Shown piece by piece: positions 15,260 through 24,445 of a stretch of DNA of 64,000 nt. Below the pieces are notes generated by a model, which was given only the letters and a program-made list of their open reading frames with translations, had not been told where the DNA came from and did not search any database. Every line of letters begins with the position of its first letter. The first letter of the stretch is position 1. Source of the DNA: Tabrizicola fusiformis (lineage in GTDB: Bacteria; Pseudomonadota; Alphaproteobacteria; Rhodobacterales; Rhodobacteraceae); NCBI RefSeq assembly GCF_013328815.1, contig NZ_JABUHN010000001.1:310001-374000 (forward strand), read 5' to 3'. The translations under genes and the position numbers were made by a program.

Positions 15260-16177
15260 TCAGGCAAAGATCATCGACGACAGGCGGCGCCGACCCTTCA
15301 GAACGACGGGATCGGTCGGCTTCAGCGCCTCGAAAATCACCATCAGTTGCGCCCGGGCGGCGCCCTCGTTCCACTCGCGGTCCAGTTTGAAGAGGTCCAG
15401 CAGGGTCGTCACCGCGCCTTCGACATCGCCGGCGGCGTGCTGGGCGGTGGCAAGGTCGAACATCGCCTGCCGGTTGGTCGGGTCTTTGGCCAGCAAGGCG
15501 TGCAATTCGTCCAGCGGACCGGCCTTGGCGGCCTGCCGGGCCAGTTCGATCTGGGCGCGGGTCGCCTCGACCTCTTTGGATTTCGTTACCTCGGCGGGGG
15601 CCTTGTCGGCCAGCCCCGCCGCCTCATCCAGATTGCCCAAGGCCAGATGGCTGCGGATCAGCCCGGCATAGGCGGCGGCATTGCCCGGCTCTTCCTCCAG
15701 AATGGCGGCAAAGGTTTCGGCGGCATCGGCTGCGGCCCCCTCTTCCAGCATCTGCTCGGCCGCGATCAGCGCATCGGCCAGCCCGCCATCCGGCTCCGGC
15801 CCCATGGCGGCGATGGTGTCGACAAAGCGCTTCACCTCGGACGGCGGCAGGGCGCCCTGAAAGCCGTCGACCGGCTGACCCTGCCAGAAAGCATAAACGG
15901 TCGGGATCGACTGGATGCGCAGCTGACCGGCCAGCATCTGGTTCTGGTCAACGTTGATCTTGACCATCTTCACCCGGCCCTTGGCGGCGATCACCGCCGC
16001 CTCGAGCGCCGGTCCCAGCGTCTTGCAGGGCCCGCACCACGGCGCCCAGAAATCGACGATCACCGGCACCTGGGCCGAGGGCTCGATCACATCCGCCATG
16101 AAGCTGGCTTCGGTGGCGTCCTTGATCAGGTCGGACGGGGCGGCGGCGGCGGCGGGTTTGTCGGTGATCCCGAACAT
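15260..16177 (-). CDS. ybbN: YbbN/CnoX-type thioredoxin-domain co-chaperone
   Basis: A 305-residue protein: a thioredoxin domain (VDFWAPWCGPCKTLG, Cys48-Gly-Pro-Cys51) followed by TPR-like helical repeats with alternating Ala-rich helices. Family members are co-chaperones that hand client proteins to DnaK or GroEL; E. coli CnoX has a variant, redox-inactive motif, whereas here CGPC is intact. First gene of the ybbN/LON-like/Trm112 operon, 27 bp before the next. Confidence 0.85.
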   Translation of the reverse strand: MFGITDKPAAAAAPSDLIKDATEASFMADVIEPSAQVPVIVDFWAPWCGPCKTLGPALEAAVIAAKGRVKMVKINVDQNQMLAGQLRIQSIPTVYAFWQGQPVDGFQGALPPSEVKRFVDTIAAMGPEPDGGLADALIAAEQMLEEGAAADAAETFAAILEEEPGNAAAYAGLIRSHLALGNLDEAAGLADKAPAEVTKSKEVEATRAQIELARQAAKAGPLDELHALLAKDPTNRQAMFDLATAQHAAGDVEGAVTTLLDLFKLDREWNEGAARAQLMVIFEALKPTDPVVLKGRRRLSSMIFA

Positions 16178-16272
16178 GGCATCCTCATCAGGAAAGCGGT
16201 TGTGCGCATATATGCAACCGATAGAACGAAGTTTGAAGGGGGCAGCGGCCCCGATGCGGCAAAGGGGGCGAT

Positions 16273-16902
16273 ATGACCGTTCTGATGACCTATGGCGACA
16301 GCAACACCCATGGCACGCCGCCGATTGTCGATCTTGGCCAGTATAACCGCTTTGACGCTGCCACCCGCTGGTCGGTGCTGGCCGCCCGCGCGCTGGGCTG
16401 GACGCTGGTGGAAGAGGGATTGCCGGGCCGCACCGCGCAATTCGCCGATCCGGTGATGGGCGCCCATATGAACGGGCAGGACGGGCTGAAGATCGCGCTG
16501 CAAAGTCACGGGCCGATCGACGTTCTGACGATCATGCTGGGCACCAATGATGTGAAGGCCCGCTTCGGCGCCTCGCCCGAGCTGGTGACCGGCGGGCTGG
16601 CGAGCCTCTTGGACATCGCGCAGTCGCCCGAGATGCAGACCCGCCACGGTGGTTTCCGCATTCTGCTGATCTGCCCGCCGCCGGTGCTGGAGCAAGGTCC
16701 GATCGCCGATCAGTTCTATGGCGCCCGCGCCCGCTCGCTCGCGCTGCCGCCGCTTTATGCCGCCCTTGCCCGCGCCCGGGGCTGCGGGTTTCTGGATGCC
16801 GGTCAGGTGATCGAGGTCAGCCCGCAAGACGGCGTGCATTTCGAACCCGAGGCCCATGCGGCTTTGGCGCAGGCCGTCGCCGGGGCGCTGCGCGCGCTCT
16901 GA
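16273..16902 (+). CDS. SGNH/GDSL hydrolase (arylesterase-like)
   Basis: A 209-residue esterase of the SGNH family. Block I is MTYGDSNTHG with the nucleophile Ser10, block III is LGTNDVK, and the terminal pair is DGVHFEPEAH. There is no signal peptide, so it is probably cytoplasmic. The family hydrolyses esters of many kinds and the substrate is unknown. It is transcribed away from ybbN and followed by a G/C dyad. Confidence 0.85.
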   Translation: MTVLMTYGDSNTHGTPPIVDLGQYNRFDAATRWSVLAARALGWTLVEEGLPGRTAQFADPVMGAHMNGQDGLKIALQSHGPIDVLTIMLGTNDVKARFGASPELVTGGLASLLDIAQSPEMQTRHGGFRILLICPPPVLEQGPIADQFYGARARSLALPPLYAALARARGCGFLDAGQVIEVSPQDGVHFEPEAHAALAQAVAGALRAL

Positions 16903-16906
16903 CCTG

Positions 16907-16960
16907 GCATTTGCACCTTTGGAAATACTCCACGGGGGTCCGGGGGTGTGAAACCCCCGG
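16907..16960 (+). repeat. Intergenic repeat copy B with a following hairpin
   Basis: Positions 16907-16942 match the element at 10286-10321. It is followed by CCGGGGGT-N5-ACCCCCGG (16940-16960), a hairpin directly behind the SGNH gene that may end transcription although the T-run is weak. It sits between convergent genes. Confidence 0.5.
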
Positions 16961-16970
16961 TTCTGCCCTG

Positions 16971-17747
16971 TCAGGCCGAAGGCCCCAGATCGGCCCAGCC
17001 GCAGCGCCGGGCCAGAAACTCCGGCTCATGCCCGGTTCCCACCGCGAGCCTTTCGCGCAGCGGGGTCGAGCGGCGGGTCTTCCAGCCCTCTTTCCACAGA
17101 TAGAACCCCGACCGGCTGATCTTGGTCACCGCCGTTCGCAGCGGTAGGCGGTCATGCCATTTGCGCTGCAAATAGCGGTAGCATTCGGTGAAATCGCTGC
17201 CGAGTTCCTCGTGATAGCGGTCGTTATGGATCACCGGCAGCGCCCCGGCATAGGCGCGAAAGCCTGCGGCCCGGGCAATCGTCACGATATCGGTGCCATA
17301 AAGGTGCCAGCCCGGCAGCCCCTCATCAAACCTGATCCCGGCGCTGCGGCGCATCACAAACAAAAGCTCGTCAAAGCTTTGCACCTCGACCGGCGCCACC
17401 GGCACCCGTCCCGCCAGAATCCCGATCGACGATGACCAGACCGGCCCGATCAGCGCCTCGTCCAGCCCGATGCCATAGCTGCCGTAAAGCGCCCAATCGT
17501 CGGGCAATTCCGCTAGCCGCGCCCGCAAGAGCCGGTCCCAGCCCAAGGGCAGATAGACGTCATGGTGGACGAACACCACGATCCCGGCCTCGGTCGCCGC
17601 CAGCGCCCGGTTATAGGCGACCGAAGCCGAGGGTGCCCCGCGCTCGACATGCAGCGGCAGCGCACCCGAGGTGACGCAGGGCGAACGCGCCAGATTGCCG
17701 TTCAGGATGTCATCCGAATGGCTGGCACAGCACAGCACAATGTCCAT
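16971..17747 (-). CDS. Glycosyltransferase (GT-A-like)
   Basis: A 258-residue protein resembling short family-2-like glycosyltransferases: an N-terminal fold with SVAYNRALAATEAGIVVFVHHDVYLPLGW, in which HHDVY would hold the metal-binding acid, and a C-terminal part with WHLYGTDIVTIARAAGF. No membrane segment. It overlaps the GT4 gene by one base (TGATG), so the two form an operon of the polysaccharide locus. Donor and acceptor unknown. Confidence 0.7.
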   Translation of the reverse strand: MDIVLCCASHSDDILNGNLARSPCVTSGALPLHVERGAPSASVAYNRALAATEAGIVVFVHHDVYLPLGWDRLLRARLAELPDDWALYGSYGIGLDEALIGPVWSSSIGILAGRVPVAPVEVQSFDELLFVMRRSAGIRFDEGLPGWHLYGTDIVTIARAAGFRAYAGALPVIHNDRYHEELGSDFTECYRYLQRKWHDRLPLRTAVTKISRSGFYLWKEGWKTRRSTPLRERLAVGTGHEPEFLARRCGWADLGPSA

Positions 17748-18928
17748 CAGGTCTCTCCGAACAGGGCGGCAAGGCGCGCAGCCTCGCGGTCGATGTCATG
17801 GCGTTGCAGCACCCGGGCGCGACCGGCAGCGCCCATTTCGGCCAACCGGGCGGGCGAGGTGGCGGCCAAGGCCGAAATCGCCCCGGCCAATGCCCCGGCA
17901 TCGCCTGCGGGCACCAGCCAGCCGGTTTCGGGCGTGACCAGTTCCGGCACCCCGGCAATGGCGGTGGCGATCACCGGGCGGCCCATGGCCATCGCTTCCA
18001 TGATCACCACCGGCAGACCCTCGGCGAAGGAGGGCAGCACCAGCGCCGTCGCCTCGGCCAGCGCCCGGCTCACCCCGGTCTCATCCTGCCAGCCCGCGAA
18101 ATCCACCCGGTCTTGCAGCCCATGCGCCGCCACCGCCGCCGCGATCTCCCCGCGCAACTCGCCATCGCCGACCAAAGTGAGCCGGACTTCCGGCACCTGC
18201 GCCAGCGCCGCGATCAGCAGCGCAAAACCCTTTTGCGGCGCAAAGCGCCCGATGGCCACCAGCCGCAGCGCCGAAGGCAGCGGCACGGGGGCAAACCGTG
18301 CCGGTTCGATCCCGCAATGGACCACGGCAATCTTGTCCCAATGCTCCGTCCCGACCCAGCGACAAAGCTGGCTGCGCCCATAGGAGGATATCGCCACGAC
18401 AAAGCCCGCCCGCGCGATCTTTTCGCCCAGAGATTGACCCATGGGTGCGTCGAACTCTTCCGGCCCGTGAACGGTGAAGCTCCAGCGCGGCCCGCCCATT
18501 TCCGCCGCCAGCATGGCGACCGTTGCCGGATTGGTGCCGAAATGGGCATGCAGATGCGCGACACCTTCCGCAGCACAGCGCCGCGCCACCGCGGCCGCCT
18601 CGATCCAATAGATCAGATGCCGCAGCCGCGCGCCCCCTTCGGCCCGCCCGCCGCAGGCCAGCGCGAGCCGAAGCGCGCGAAACGCCCCGCCCGGATGCCG
18701 CGTCATCCAGCCAAACGCGCACAACAGCAGCCGCGAAGCCCCCATTTCCAGCAGATGCGCCGTGCGCCTGTCCTCGGCAAGATCCGCCGGGTCTTTCAGC
18801 GCCCCGCGGTCTGACCGCATGGCCAGCCGCAACACCTGATGCTCCCGCCGCTCCAGCGCGGCAATCTCGCGCCGGATGAAGCTGTGCGAGGCACGCGGAT
18901 AGGTATTGACCAGATAGGCAAGCTTCAC
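17747..18928 (-). CDS. Glycosyltransferase family 4
   Basis: A 393-residue GT-B enzyme with the layout of GT4 exopolysaccharide glycosyltransferases. The N-terminus is MKLAYLVNTYPRASHSFIRREI. The C-terminal nucleotide-sugar site has AIGRFAPQKGFALLI, then VLPSFAEGLPVVIMEAMAMGRPVIAT, with the EX7E-type glutamates. It would add one sugar to the repeat unit on the lipid carrier. First gene of a two-gene operon, diverging from the flippase gene. Confidence 0.85.
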   Translation of the reverse strand: MKLAYLVNTYPRASHSFIRREIAALERREHQVLRLAMRSDRGALKDPADLAEDRRTAHLLEMGASRLLLCAFGWMTRHPGGAFRALRLALACGGRAEGGARLRHLIYWIEAAAVARRCAAEGVAHLHAHFGTNPATVAMLAAEMGGPRWSFTVHGPEEFDAPMGQSLGEKIARAGFVVAISSYGRSQLCRWVGTEHWDKIAVVHCGIEPARFAPVPLPSALRLVAIGRFAPQKGFALLIAALAQVPEVRLTLVGDGELRGEIAAAVAAHGLQDRVDFAGWQDETGVSRALAEATALVLPSFAEGLPVVIMEAMAMGRPVIATAIAGVPELVTPETGWLVPAGDAGALAGAISALAATSPARLAEMGAAGRARVLQRHDIDREAARLAALFGET

Positions 18929-19102
18929 GAAGACCCCCGAAGAACCGCTCCCGCCCTACCCAAGCCCTTTGGCAAAGTTAAGGCAAACCCTTTCATCTTG
19001 GCCCAAATATCCCCGCCGGAGGCATCCGCCGGGCAGGTCAGGGCGACCGGGTGCCAAATTTCCCCCCTTCGCAGTTGCGGCAAGCCGCACTAGGGTCGCG
19101 CC

Positions 19103-20449
19103 ATGATGGGGATCCTTCAACGTCTTTCCGGTCAGGGGCTGTTCGCCCGCGCTTTGCGCGGTTCGATGCTGACCGCGGGCAGCTATGCGGTGACGCAGGC
19201 GCTGCGGCTGGCGTCAAACCTGATCCTGACGCGGCTCCTCTACCCCGAGGCGTTCGGGGTGATGGCGCTGGTTTCGGTGGCGCTGGTCGGGCTGGCGATG
19301 TTTTCCGACATGGGCGTCGGCCCGGCGATTTCGGCCAGCCCCCGCGGGGATGAGCGGGATTTCCTCGATACCGCCTTCACGTTGAATGTGGCGCGCGGTG
19401 CGGTGCTTTGGGCGGCGACCTGTGCGCTGGCCTGGCCGATGGCGCGGTTTTACGAGGCGCCCGACCTGATGCAACTGCTGCCCGCCGCCGGTTTGACGCT
19501 GCTGATTTCGGGCTTCAACCCGACGCGGATCGACACGGCGAACCGGCATCTTCTGCTGGGGCGGCTGACGCTCTTGGACCTGATTGCGCAGGTCATTGCC
19601 ATTGCGGCCATGGTGGTGCTGGCCTTTGCGCTGCGTTCGGTCTGGGCGCTGGTGATCGGCGCCATTCTGGGCGCGCTGGCCAAACTGGTGCTGACCTGGC
19701 GCTTTCTGCCGGGGCCGGCCAACCGCTTTCACTGGGAGCCGGCGGCGGGGCGTGACCTGGTCCGGTTCGGCAAGTGGATTTTCCTGTCCACCGCCTGCGG
19801 CTTTCTGCTGTCGCAGGGCGACAAGGCGATTTTCGGCGCCTATCTGAGCCTGCAGGAGCTGGGGATTTATAACATCGGCTGGTTCCTCGCCTCGTTTCCC
19901 GTTCTGCTGGCCGGGGCGGTGACGGGGCGAATCCTGATCCCGCTTTACCGGGATCATCCCCCGGCGGCGAGCGCGCAGAACGCGGCGCGGATGCGGCGGC
20001 TGCGGCTGCTGGTGACGGGGGGCACGCTGGGGCTGCTGGGCGTGCTGGGGCTTGCCGGGGCGCCGCTGGTCGGGCTGCTTTACGATGCGCGCTATGGCGG
20101 GGCGGCGGCGGTGGTGGTGGTGATGGCTTGCGTGCAGATGCCCGGGGTGATCGGCATGACCTATGACCAGTCGGCGTTGGCGGTGGGGGATTCGCGCAAC
20201 TACTTTCTGGTGATCGCGCTGAAGGCGGTGTTGCAGACGGCGGCCTTTCTGGCGGGAATGCACTTTGGCGGGCTTTACGGGGCGCTGGCGGCGCAGGGGG
20301 CGGCGCTTTGCATCATGCATCTGCCGATCATCTGGCTGGCGCGGCGGCATCGGGCCTGGGATGCGGCGCATGATGCGGGCTTCTTTGCGCTGGCGGCGGT
20401 CTTGGCCGCTTTGGTCCTGTGGCGGAACGCGGCCCTGCTGGCGGGGTGA
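19103..20449 (+). CDS. Oligosaccharide flippase (Wzx-type)
   Basis: A 448-residue membrane protein with about 12 hydrophobic segments, of the MOP/polysaccharide-transporter superfamily. It starts SMLTAGSYAVTQALRLASNLILTRLLYPEAFGVMALV, the usual lipopolysaccharide-flippase opening. It would move lipid-linked repeat units across the inner membrane. A second ATG lies three bases downstream of the one chosen. Confidence 0.85.
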   Translation: MMGILQRLSGQGLFARALRGSMLTAGSYAVTQALRLASNLILTRLLYPEAFGVMALVSVALVGLAMFSDMGVGPAISASPRGDERDFLDTAFTLNVARGAVLWAATCALAWPMARFYEAPDLMQLLPAAGLTLLISGFNPTRIDTANRHLLLGRLTLLDLIAQVIAIAAMVVLAFALRSVWALVIGAILGALAKLVLTWRFLPGPANRFHWEPAAGRDLVRFGKWIFLSTACGFLLSQGDKAIFGAYLSLQELGIYNIGWFLASFPVLLAGAVTGRILIPLYRDHPPAASAQNAARMRRLRLLVTGGTLGLLGVLGLAGAPLVGLLYDARYGGAAAVVVVMACVQMPGVIGMTYDQSALAVGDSRNYFLVIALKAVLQTAAFLAGMHFGGLYGALAAQGAALCIMHLPIIWLARRHRAWDAAHDAGFFALAAVLAALVLWRNAALLAG

Positions 20450-20534
20450 TCCTACGGCAACAATGCGTGATTCGGGCTGGAATTGTTTCCAAATCGTGCA
20501 AAGATGGGCTGATCCGGGTTGGCAGGGGGTCCGC

Positions 20535-20714
20535 ATGGCGGCGAGCGTGGTGTTGAGTGCTGTTCTGGGTGGCCTTGCCGCGCCGGGCTTCACCGCCATT
20601 GCCGCCGAGGCCGGGCCTGTCTTGCTGCTGATGGCCTGGACTTCGGGCGGGACCGTGGCCGTCGGCGGTCTGGTGGCGTTGCGGATGCGGCAGAGGGCCG
20701 GGCGCGGCCATTGA
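20535..20714 (+). CDS. Small membrane protein, hypothetical
   Basis: A 59-residue reading frame starting ATG at 20535 with AGGGGG five bases upstream. The product has two hydrophobic stretches (VVLSAVLGGLAAPGFTAIAA and VLLLMAWTSGGTVAVGGLVA) and a basic tail RMRQRAGRGH. It lies between the flippase and the initiating sugar transferase on the same strand. No homologue recognised; wobble positions look coding. Confidence 0.5.
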   Translation: MAASVVLSAVLGGLAAPGFTAIAAEAGPVLLLMAWTSGGTVAVGGLVALRMRQRAGRGH

Positions 20715-21123
20715 TCCTGCTGTGGAAACGGCCAAAACGGCAAGCGCTGCAGCCCGATGGCGCGGCCGCCTGCCGATCCTGAGGTTGGCTGTGGCGAATC
20801 ACTTTGCGCGCGTTTTCTTGCCTTGGGAGATGCCCTGCAACCCGTGGTTGACGGCGCCGAAATTGCGGCAAGAGTCTGGCGAGTGCGTGGCACATTTTGT
20901 TGGTTAACCCAGCGTAAACAGCCCTTCGCCCTTTCGGTTGTTGTCGCGCAGTTGGCTAAATTTCGGCTAAAATGTGTCTTGGGGGCGTACTTCAAGAGTG
21001 CGGAAAATGTGCTGCGAATTCAAATTGTCCACCCGGTTTGACCGGCTATCTCTTGCGTGCCCGCGTCAGCGGGCAGGCAACACGCGGCCTGACCTCTGCG
21101 CCATTGTCTACGGGTGACCGACA
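20715..21123. promoter_or_regulatory. Long AT-richer promoter region of the sugar transferase
   Basis: About 410 bp without a gene. It contains two regulatory candidates: TTAA-N7-TAAA at 20904-20918, close to the CtrA site TTAA-N7-TTAA, and a direct repeat GGCTAAA at 20954-20960 and 20965-20971 with an 11-bp period, typical of OmpR/PhoB-type response regulators. The AT content and length suggest that expression of the first committed step of the polysaccharide pathway is regulated. Confidence 0.45.
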
Positions 21124-21825
21124 ATGACGATGACCTTTCCCGAGTTCGGCGCCCATCGCGCCGAGACCCTTCCTGCCGCGGCTGAAGCAGGGCTTGATAC
21201 CGTTCTGCCGCGTCGCCGGGGGCTGTATCGCAACATGGTCAAGCGCGCCATGGATGTGACCGCGATCTTGCTGGCGGCGCCCGTTGTGGTGCCGGTGGTG
21301 GCCGTGCTGGCGGTGATGGTGGCCCGCGATGGCGGGCGCCCCTTCTACTCGCAGATGCGGGTCGGCAAGGATGGCCGCCGCTTCCGCATGTGGAAGCTGC
21401 GCAGCATGGTGGCCGATGCCGATGCGCGGATGGACGAGTATCTGCTTGCCCATCCCGAAGCGCGGCTGGAATGGGACCAGACCCAGAAGCTCAAGCATGA
21501 CCCGCGGATCACCCGGGTCGGCAAGATCATCCGGCAAAGCTCGCTCGACGAATTGCCGCAGCTCTGGAACGTGCTAAAGGGCGATATGAGCCTTGTCGGT
21601 CCGCGTCCCATGATGATCAGCCAGCAGGCGCTTTATCCGGGGCTGGCCTATTACGCGCTGCGCCCGGGTTGCACCGGCCTGTGGCAGACGGCGGGCCGCA
21701 ACCGCACCACGTTCGAGGCGCGGGCCGAATATGACACGACCTATGAGGTGGATCTGTCGCTGTGGAGCGACATCAAGATTCTGTTCCGCACCGTTGGCGT
21801 GATGCTCAAGGGCACCGGCTACTGA
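21124..21825 (+). CDS. Initiating sugar transferase (polyprenyl-phosphate hexose-1-phosphate transferase)
   Basis: A 233-residue protein of the bacterial sugar transferase family. One hydrophobic segment (about residues 43-65) is followed by the catalytic domain with PFYSQMRVGKDGRRFRMWKLRSM, then SSLDELPQLWNVLKGDMSLVGPRPM and RPGCTGLWQ. It loads the first sugar-phosphate on undecaprenyl phosphate and so starts repeat-unit synthesis. It is the short form, without extra N-terminal membrane segments. Confidence 0.9.
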   Translation: MTMTFPEFGAHRAETLPAAAEAGLDTVLPRRRGLYRNMVKRAMDVTAILLAAPVVVPVVAVLAVMVARDGGRPFYSQMRVGKDGRRFRMWKLRSMVADADARMDEYLLAHPEARLEWDQTQKLKHDPRITRVGKIIRQSSLDELPQLWNVLKGDMSLVGPRPMMISQQALYPGLAYYALRPGCTGLWQTAGRNRTTFEARAEYDTTYEVDLSLWSDIKILFRTVGVMLKGTGY

Positions 21826-21843
21826 ACAAACCTTGTGAAAAGC

Positions 21844-21873
21844 AAAGGGCGGCCCGTGAAGGGGCCGCCCTTT
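21844..21873. terminator. Bidirectional intrinsic terminator
   Basis: A 12-bp stem AAAGGGCGGCCC (21844-21855) with GGGCCGCCCTTT (21862-21873) and a 6-base loop, between the convergent sugar transferase and Wzz genes. The A/T ends serve both directions. Confidence 0.8.
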
Positions 21874-21894
21874 GTCTTTGCGCCGTTGGTGCGG

Positions 21895-23244
21895 TCAGCG
21901 GGTCTTGGCGGTCCAGGCCATGACACCTGCGACCAGCGCCATCACGGCGGTTGCCACGACGATCATGGCGTTGCGCGTCAGCCCCAACAGCGGTTTGCCC
22001 CGATCCGCACCCAGATCAAGCAAGCCGCGCCGTTTCTGCGTTCTGATTTCCGGGATCGAGACCACCGGGCGCAGGTCAAGCTGACGCTCCATCTGCGCGG
22101 CGGTGCGCACCACCGGATGCATGAGGTCCAGAAGGAAAGCCAGACCAAGCCCGGCCATCAGGCTGGCAAGGGCACCTGCAATGGCGATCTTCTTGCCGCC
22201 GCCGCCCATCGGGTATTCCGGGGTGATGGCGCGGTCCAGAAGGGTCAGCCGTTCGGCCTGCTGACGTTCGGCAAGGCGCAGGTCGGTATCGGCCTCGGCC
22301 TTGCGGCGGTTGGCAATCTCATACTGGTCCTGCAATTGCGACAGCATGAGGTCATAGCCGGCCATCACCCGCTCCACCTCGGGCGTGCCGGCAAGGGCGG
22401 CCTGCAATTCGTCGCGGCGGGTCTGCGCGGTGGCAATCTGGGTGTCGATCACATCAAGCCGCCGGGTGATCTCGTCCAACTGCCGCCGGTCGGTTTCGCG
22501 CAGGGTTTCCTTGGCGCGCAGGGTGGCCGCCTCGCCCTCGGCAGCGATACGGTCCTGCGAGAGACGGCGCAGATCGCCGTCCAACCCCGAAAGCTCGTCC
22601 CGCAGGGTCTGCGACTGGGTGGGAAGGGCCGCGGCATGGGCGTTCTTGTAGCTGGCGATTTCGGCTTCGAGCGTGGCGATCTGGTTGCCGATCCGGGTCA
22701 CATCCTCGGCAAAGAAGGCAACGTTCTGCGCGGCCCGCTCGCGGCTGCCCGAAGCGGAACGGTCCAGCACCCCTTGGGCGAAGTCATTGGCAACGCGCGC
22801 CGCCAACTCTGCATCGCCCATGCGGGCCGAGATGATGATGGCCGACAGGTTGCGCGCCTGCCCGAAGTTCTGTCCCGCAGCACTGTCCACCCCCTGAAAG
22901 GTGACGGAAGACCGCAGCAGCACCAGCTTCTTTTCCAGCGAGAGACCGGGCAGATCGGCATAAAGACCATGCCGCTCGATCATCGCGGTCAGATTTTCGC
23001 GCGTGGTCAGGCGCTGTTCAATGCTTTGCAGGATCTGCGCGGCGCTGCTTGTGGCGGGTTGACCGTTGCTGCCGGAAACGGTGGAGGTTTCCACCTGAAT
23101 CACCGCCGCCGCCTCATAACTGTCAGGGCGGGACTTGGCATAGATCGCCGCGGCCAGCGTGCCGATCAGCGCCACGGCCAGAATCAGCCGCGCCCGGCGC
23201 AGCAGGAAGGCGAAGAGTTCCTCGAAGGACTGGATCTGTCCCAT
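21895..23244 (-). CDS. Polysaccharide chain-length determinant (Wzz/GumC-like)
   Basis: A 449-residue protein. A membrane segment lies at about 18-36, a periplasmic part with a long coiled coil in the middle (about 160-320, many Leu/Arg/Glu heptads), then the proline-containing ITPEYPMGGGG before a second membrane segment. A last hydrophobic stretch (MIVVATAVMALVAGVMAWTA) lies at the C-terminus. It controls polymer length and export together with the tyrosine kinase encoded just upstream (3-bp gap), the usual Wzc partner arrangement split into two proteins. Confidence 0.82.
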   Translation of the reverse strand: MGQIQSFEELFAFLLRRARLILAVALIGTLAAAIYAKSRPDSYEAAAVIQVETSTVSGSNGQPATSSAAQILQSIEQRLTTRENLTAMIERHGLYADLPGLSLEKKLVLLRSSVTFQGVDSAAGQNFGQARNLSAIIISARMGDAELAARVANDFAQGVLDRSASGSRERAAQNVAFFAEDVTRIGNQIATLEAEIASYKNAHAAALPTQSQTLRDELSGLDGDLRRLSQDRIAAEGEAATLRAKETLRETDRRQLDEITRRLDVIDTQIATAQTRRDELQAALAGTPEVERVMAGYDLMLSQLQDQYEIANRRKAEADTDLRLAERQQAERLTLLDRAITPEYPMGGGGKKIAIAGALASLMAGLGLAFLLDLMHPVVRTAAQMERQLDLRPVVSIPEIRTQKRRGLLDLGADRGKPLLGLTRNAMIVVATAVMALVAGVMAWTAKTR

Positions 23245-23247
23245 GCC

Positions 23248-24120
23248 CTAGCTCCGCCCATAGCCAAAGCGCCGCGCCGCCTTTTCCTGCGCGCGGTTCA
23301 GCACCACGCCGAGAAGGGGCAGGCGGCTGTCGAACATCCGCTCGCAGGCGCGGATTTCATCGGGGGTGGAGCGGGTGCCGTCGGTCACCAGAAGAACCGC
23401 ATCCAGCGCCGGGGCCATGGCCAGCACATCATCGCCCACCAGCGCGGGCGGCAGATCGCACAGCACCACCTCGGGGTCGAGCTGTTCGGTCATGGCGGAA
23501 AGGGCTTGCATGGTGTCGGGGCTGTGCAGAAGCTCGGACGCCATTTCGACCGGCGTGCCGTTCAGACCCAGCGCGAGGGTGCGGCCAAAGCGGCGGAACA
23601 CCCCCTCCAGCGGCTGCTCGCCGGTCAGGAAATCTTCCAGCGGCGGCGCATCGGCGATGCCCAGAAGATCGGCAAGGCGCGGGCGGCGCAGGTCAAGGTC
23701 GATCAGCACGGTGCGGCTGGCCGGGCGGCGGGCCAGTGCCAGCGCAAGGTTGGTGGCGACAAGGCTTTTGCCACAGCCATGGGTGGGCGAGGTAATGGCA
23801 ATCCGGCGCCAGCCTTTTTGCGCCAGACCATGCAGCAGGCGGCTGCGCAACTGATCAAAGGCCGCAGCGGCGGGTTCGCTGGAAGAGGCTGGAAACAAAC
23901 CGTTTCCAGCCAGATGTTCGCCCGAAAGCTGCACCGGACCCAGCGATTCCCAGACCCGGCCGGGGTTCAGGACCGGCGCGGGCAGCGCTGCCGAGAAAAT
24001 CTCGCGCCCGGTGGCAAGGTCATAGGTGACGGCGGTTTCCGGCGCCGGTTGGCCGGGCCGGAACAGCGATATCCCAGAGGCACGCCCCTGCGGGCGCGGG
24101 GCGAACTTGTCGCCGGACAT
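23248..24120 (-). CDS. CpsD/CapB-type tyrosine kinase of polysaccharide export
   Basis: About 290 residues with a P-loop (ITSPTHGCGKSLVATNLALAL), a Walker A' (TVLIDLDLRRPRL) and Walker B (VVLCDLPPALVGDD). This is the BY-kinase/ParA-like fold that regulates Wzz-type proteins. A tyrosine cluster is not obvious at the C-terminus; only one Tyr is near the end (RRFGYGRS). The start is uncertain: ATGs at 24183, 24168, 24162 and 24120 are in frame. 24120 was taken because AGGGG lies eight bases upstream. Confidence 0.78.
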   Translation of the reverse strand: MSGDKFAPRPQGRASGISLFRPGQPAPETAVTYDLATGREIFSAALPAPVLNPGRVWESLGPVQLSGEHLAGNGLFPASSSEPAAAAFDQLRSRLLHGLAQKGWRRIAITSPTHGCGKSLVATNLALALARRPASRTVLIDLDLRRPRLADLLGIADAPPLEDFLTGEQPLEGVFRRFGRTLALGLNGTPVEMASELLHSPDTMQALSAMTEQLDPEVVLCDLPPALVGDDVLAMAPALDAVLLVTDGTRSTPDEIRACERMFDSRLPLLGVVLNRAQEKAARRFGYGRS

Positions 24121-24445
24121 GGCCGAAACCCCTATATCTTCGCGCCGCTCAGGCAACGACATCAACATCCTGTGTATGGACATTCGAAAGCCGGGCTCCT
24201 CTGCAGCGCGGCGTCTGACGGCCGCACTCGGTTCAAAAGGGCCTGCCTTCCGGCAGGCGGTTCGCCCGATCTGGTGCCTGCCACAACGCCGATCCGATGG
24301 ATTTCGCGCAGCAGGATTCGTCCGGGCCCCCGCCCAGCACAGTCAGATTTAGCAGATGCAGCACGAAAAAGCAAAGCGGCAGAGGGGCTTTGCGCCGCTG
24401 GCCAATCCGGTGGCCAAGCCGGTGCGGGCCGCCTAGAATGGTCCT

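Noticed and set aside
20265-20714. A 149-codon frame overlapping the flippase end
   Set aside because: Its first part lies inside the flippase gene in another frame; only the last 59 codons from 20535 look like a real small protein.
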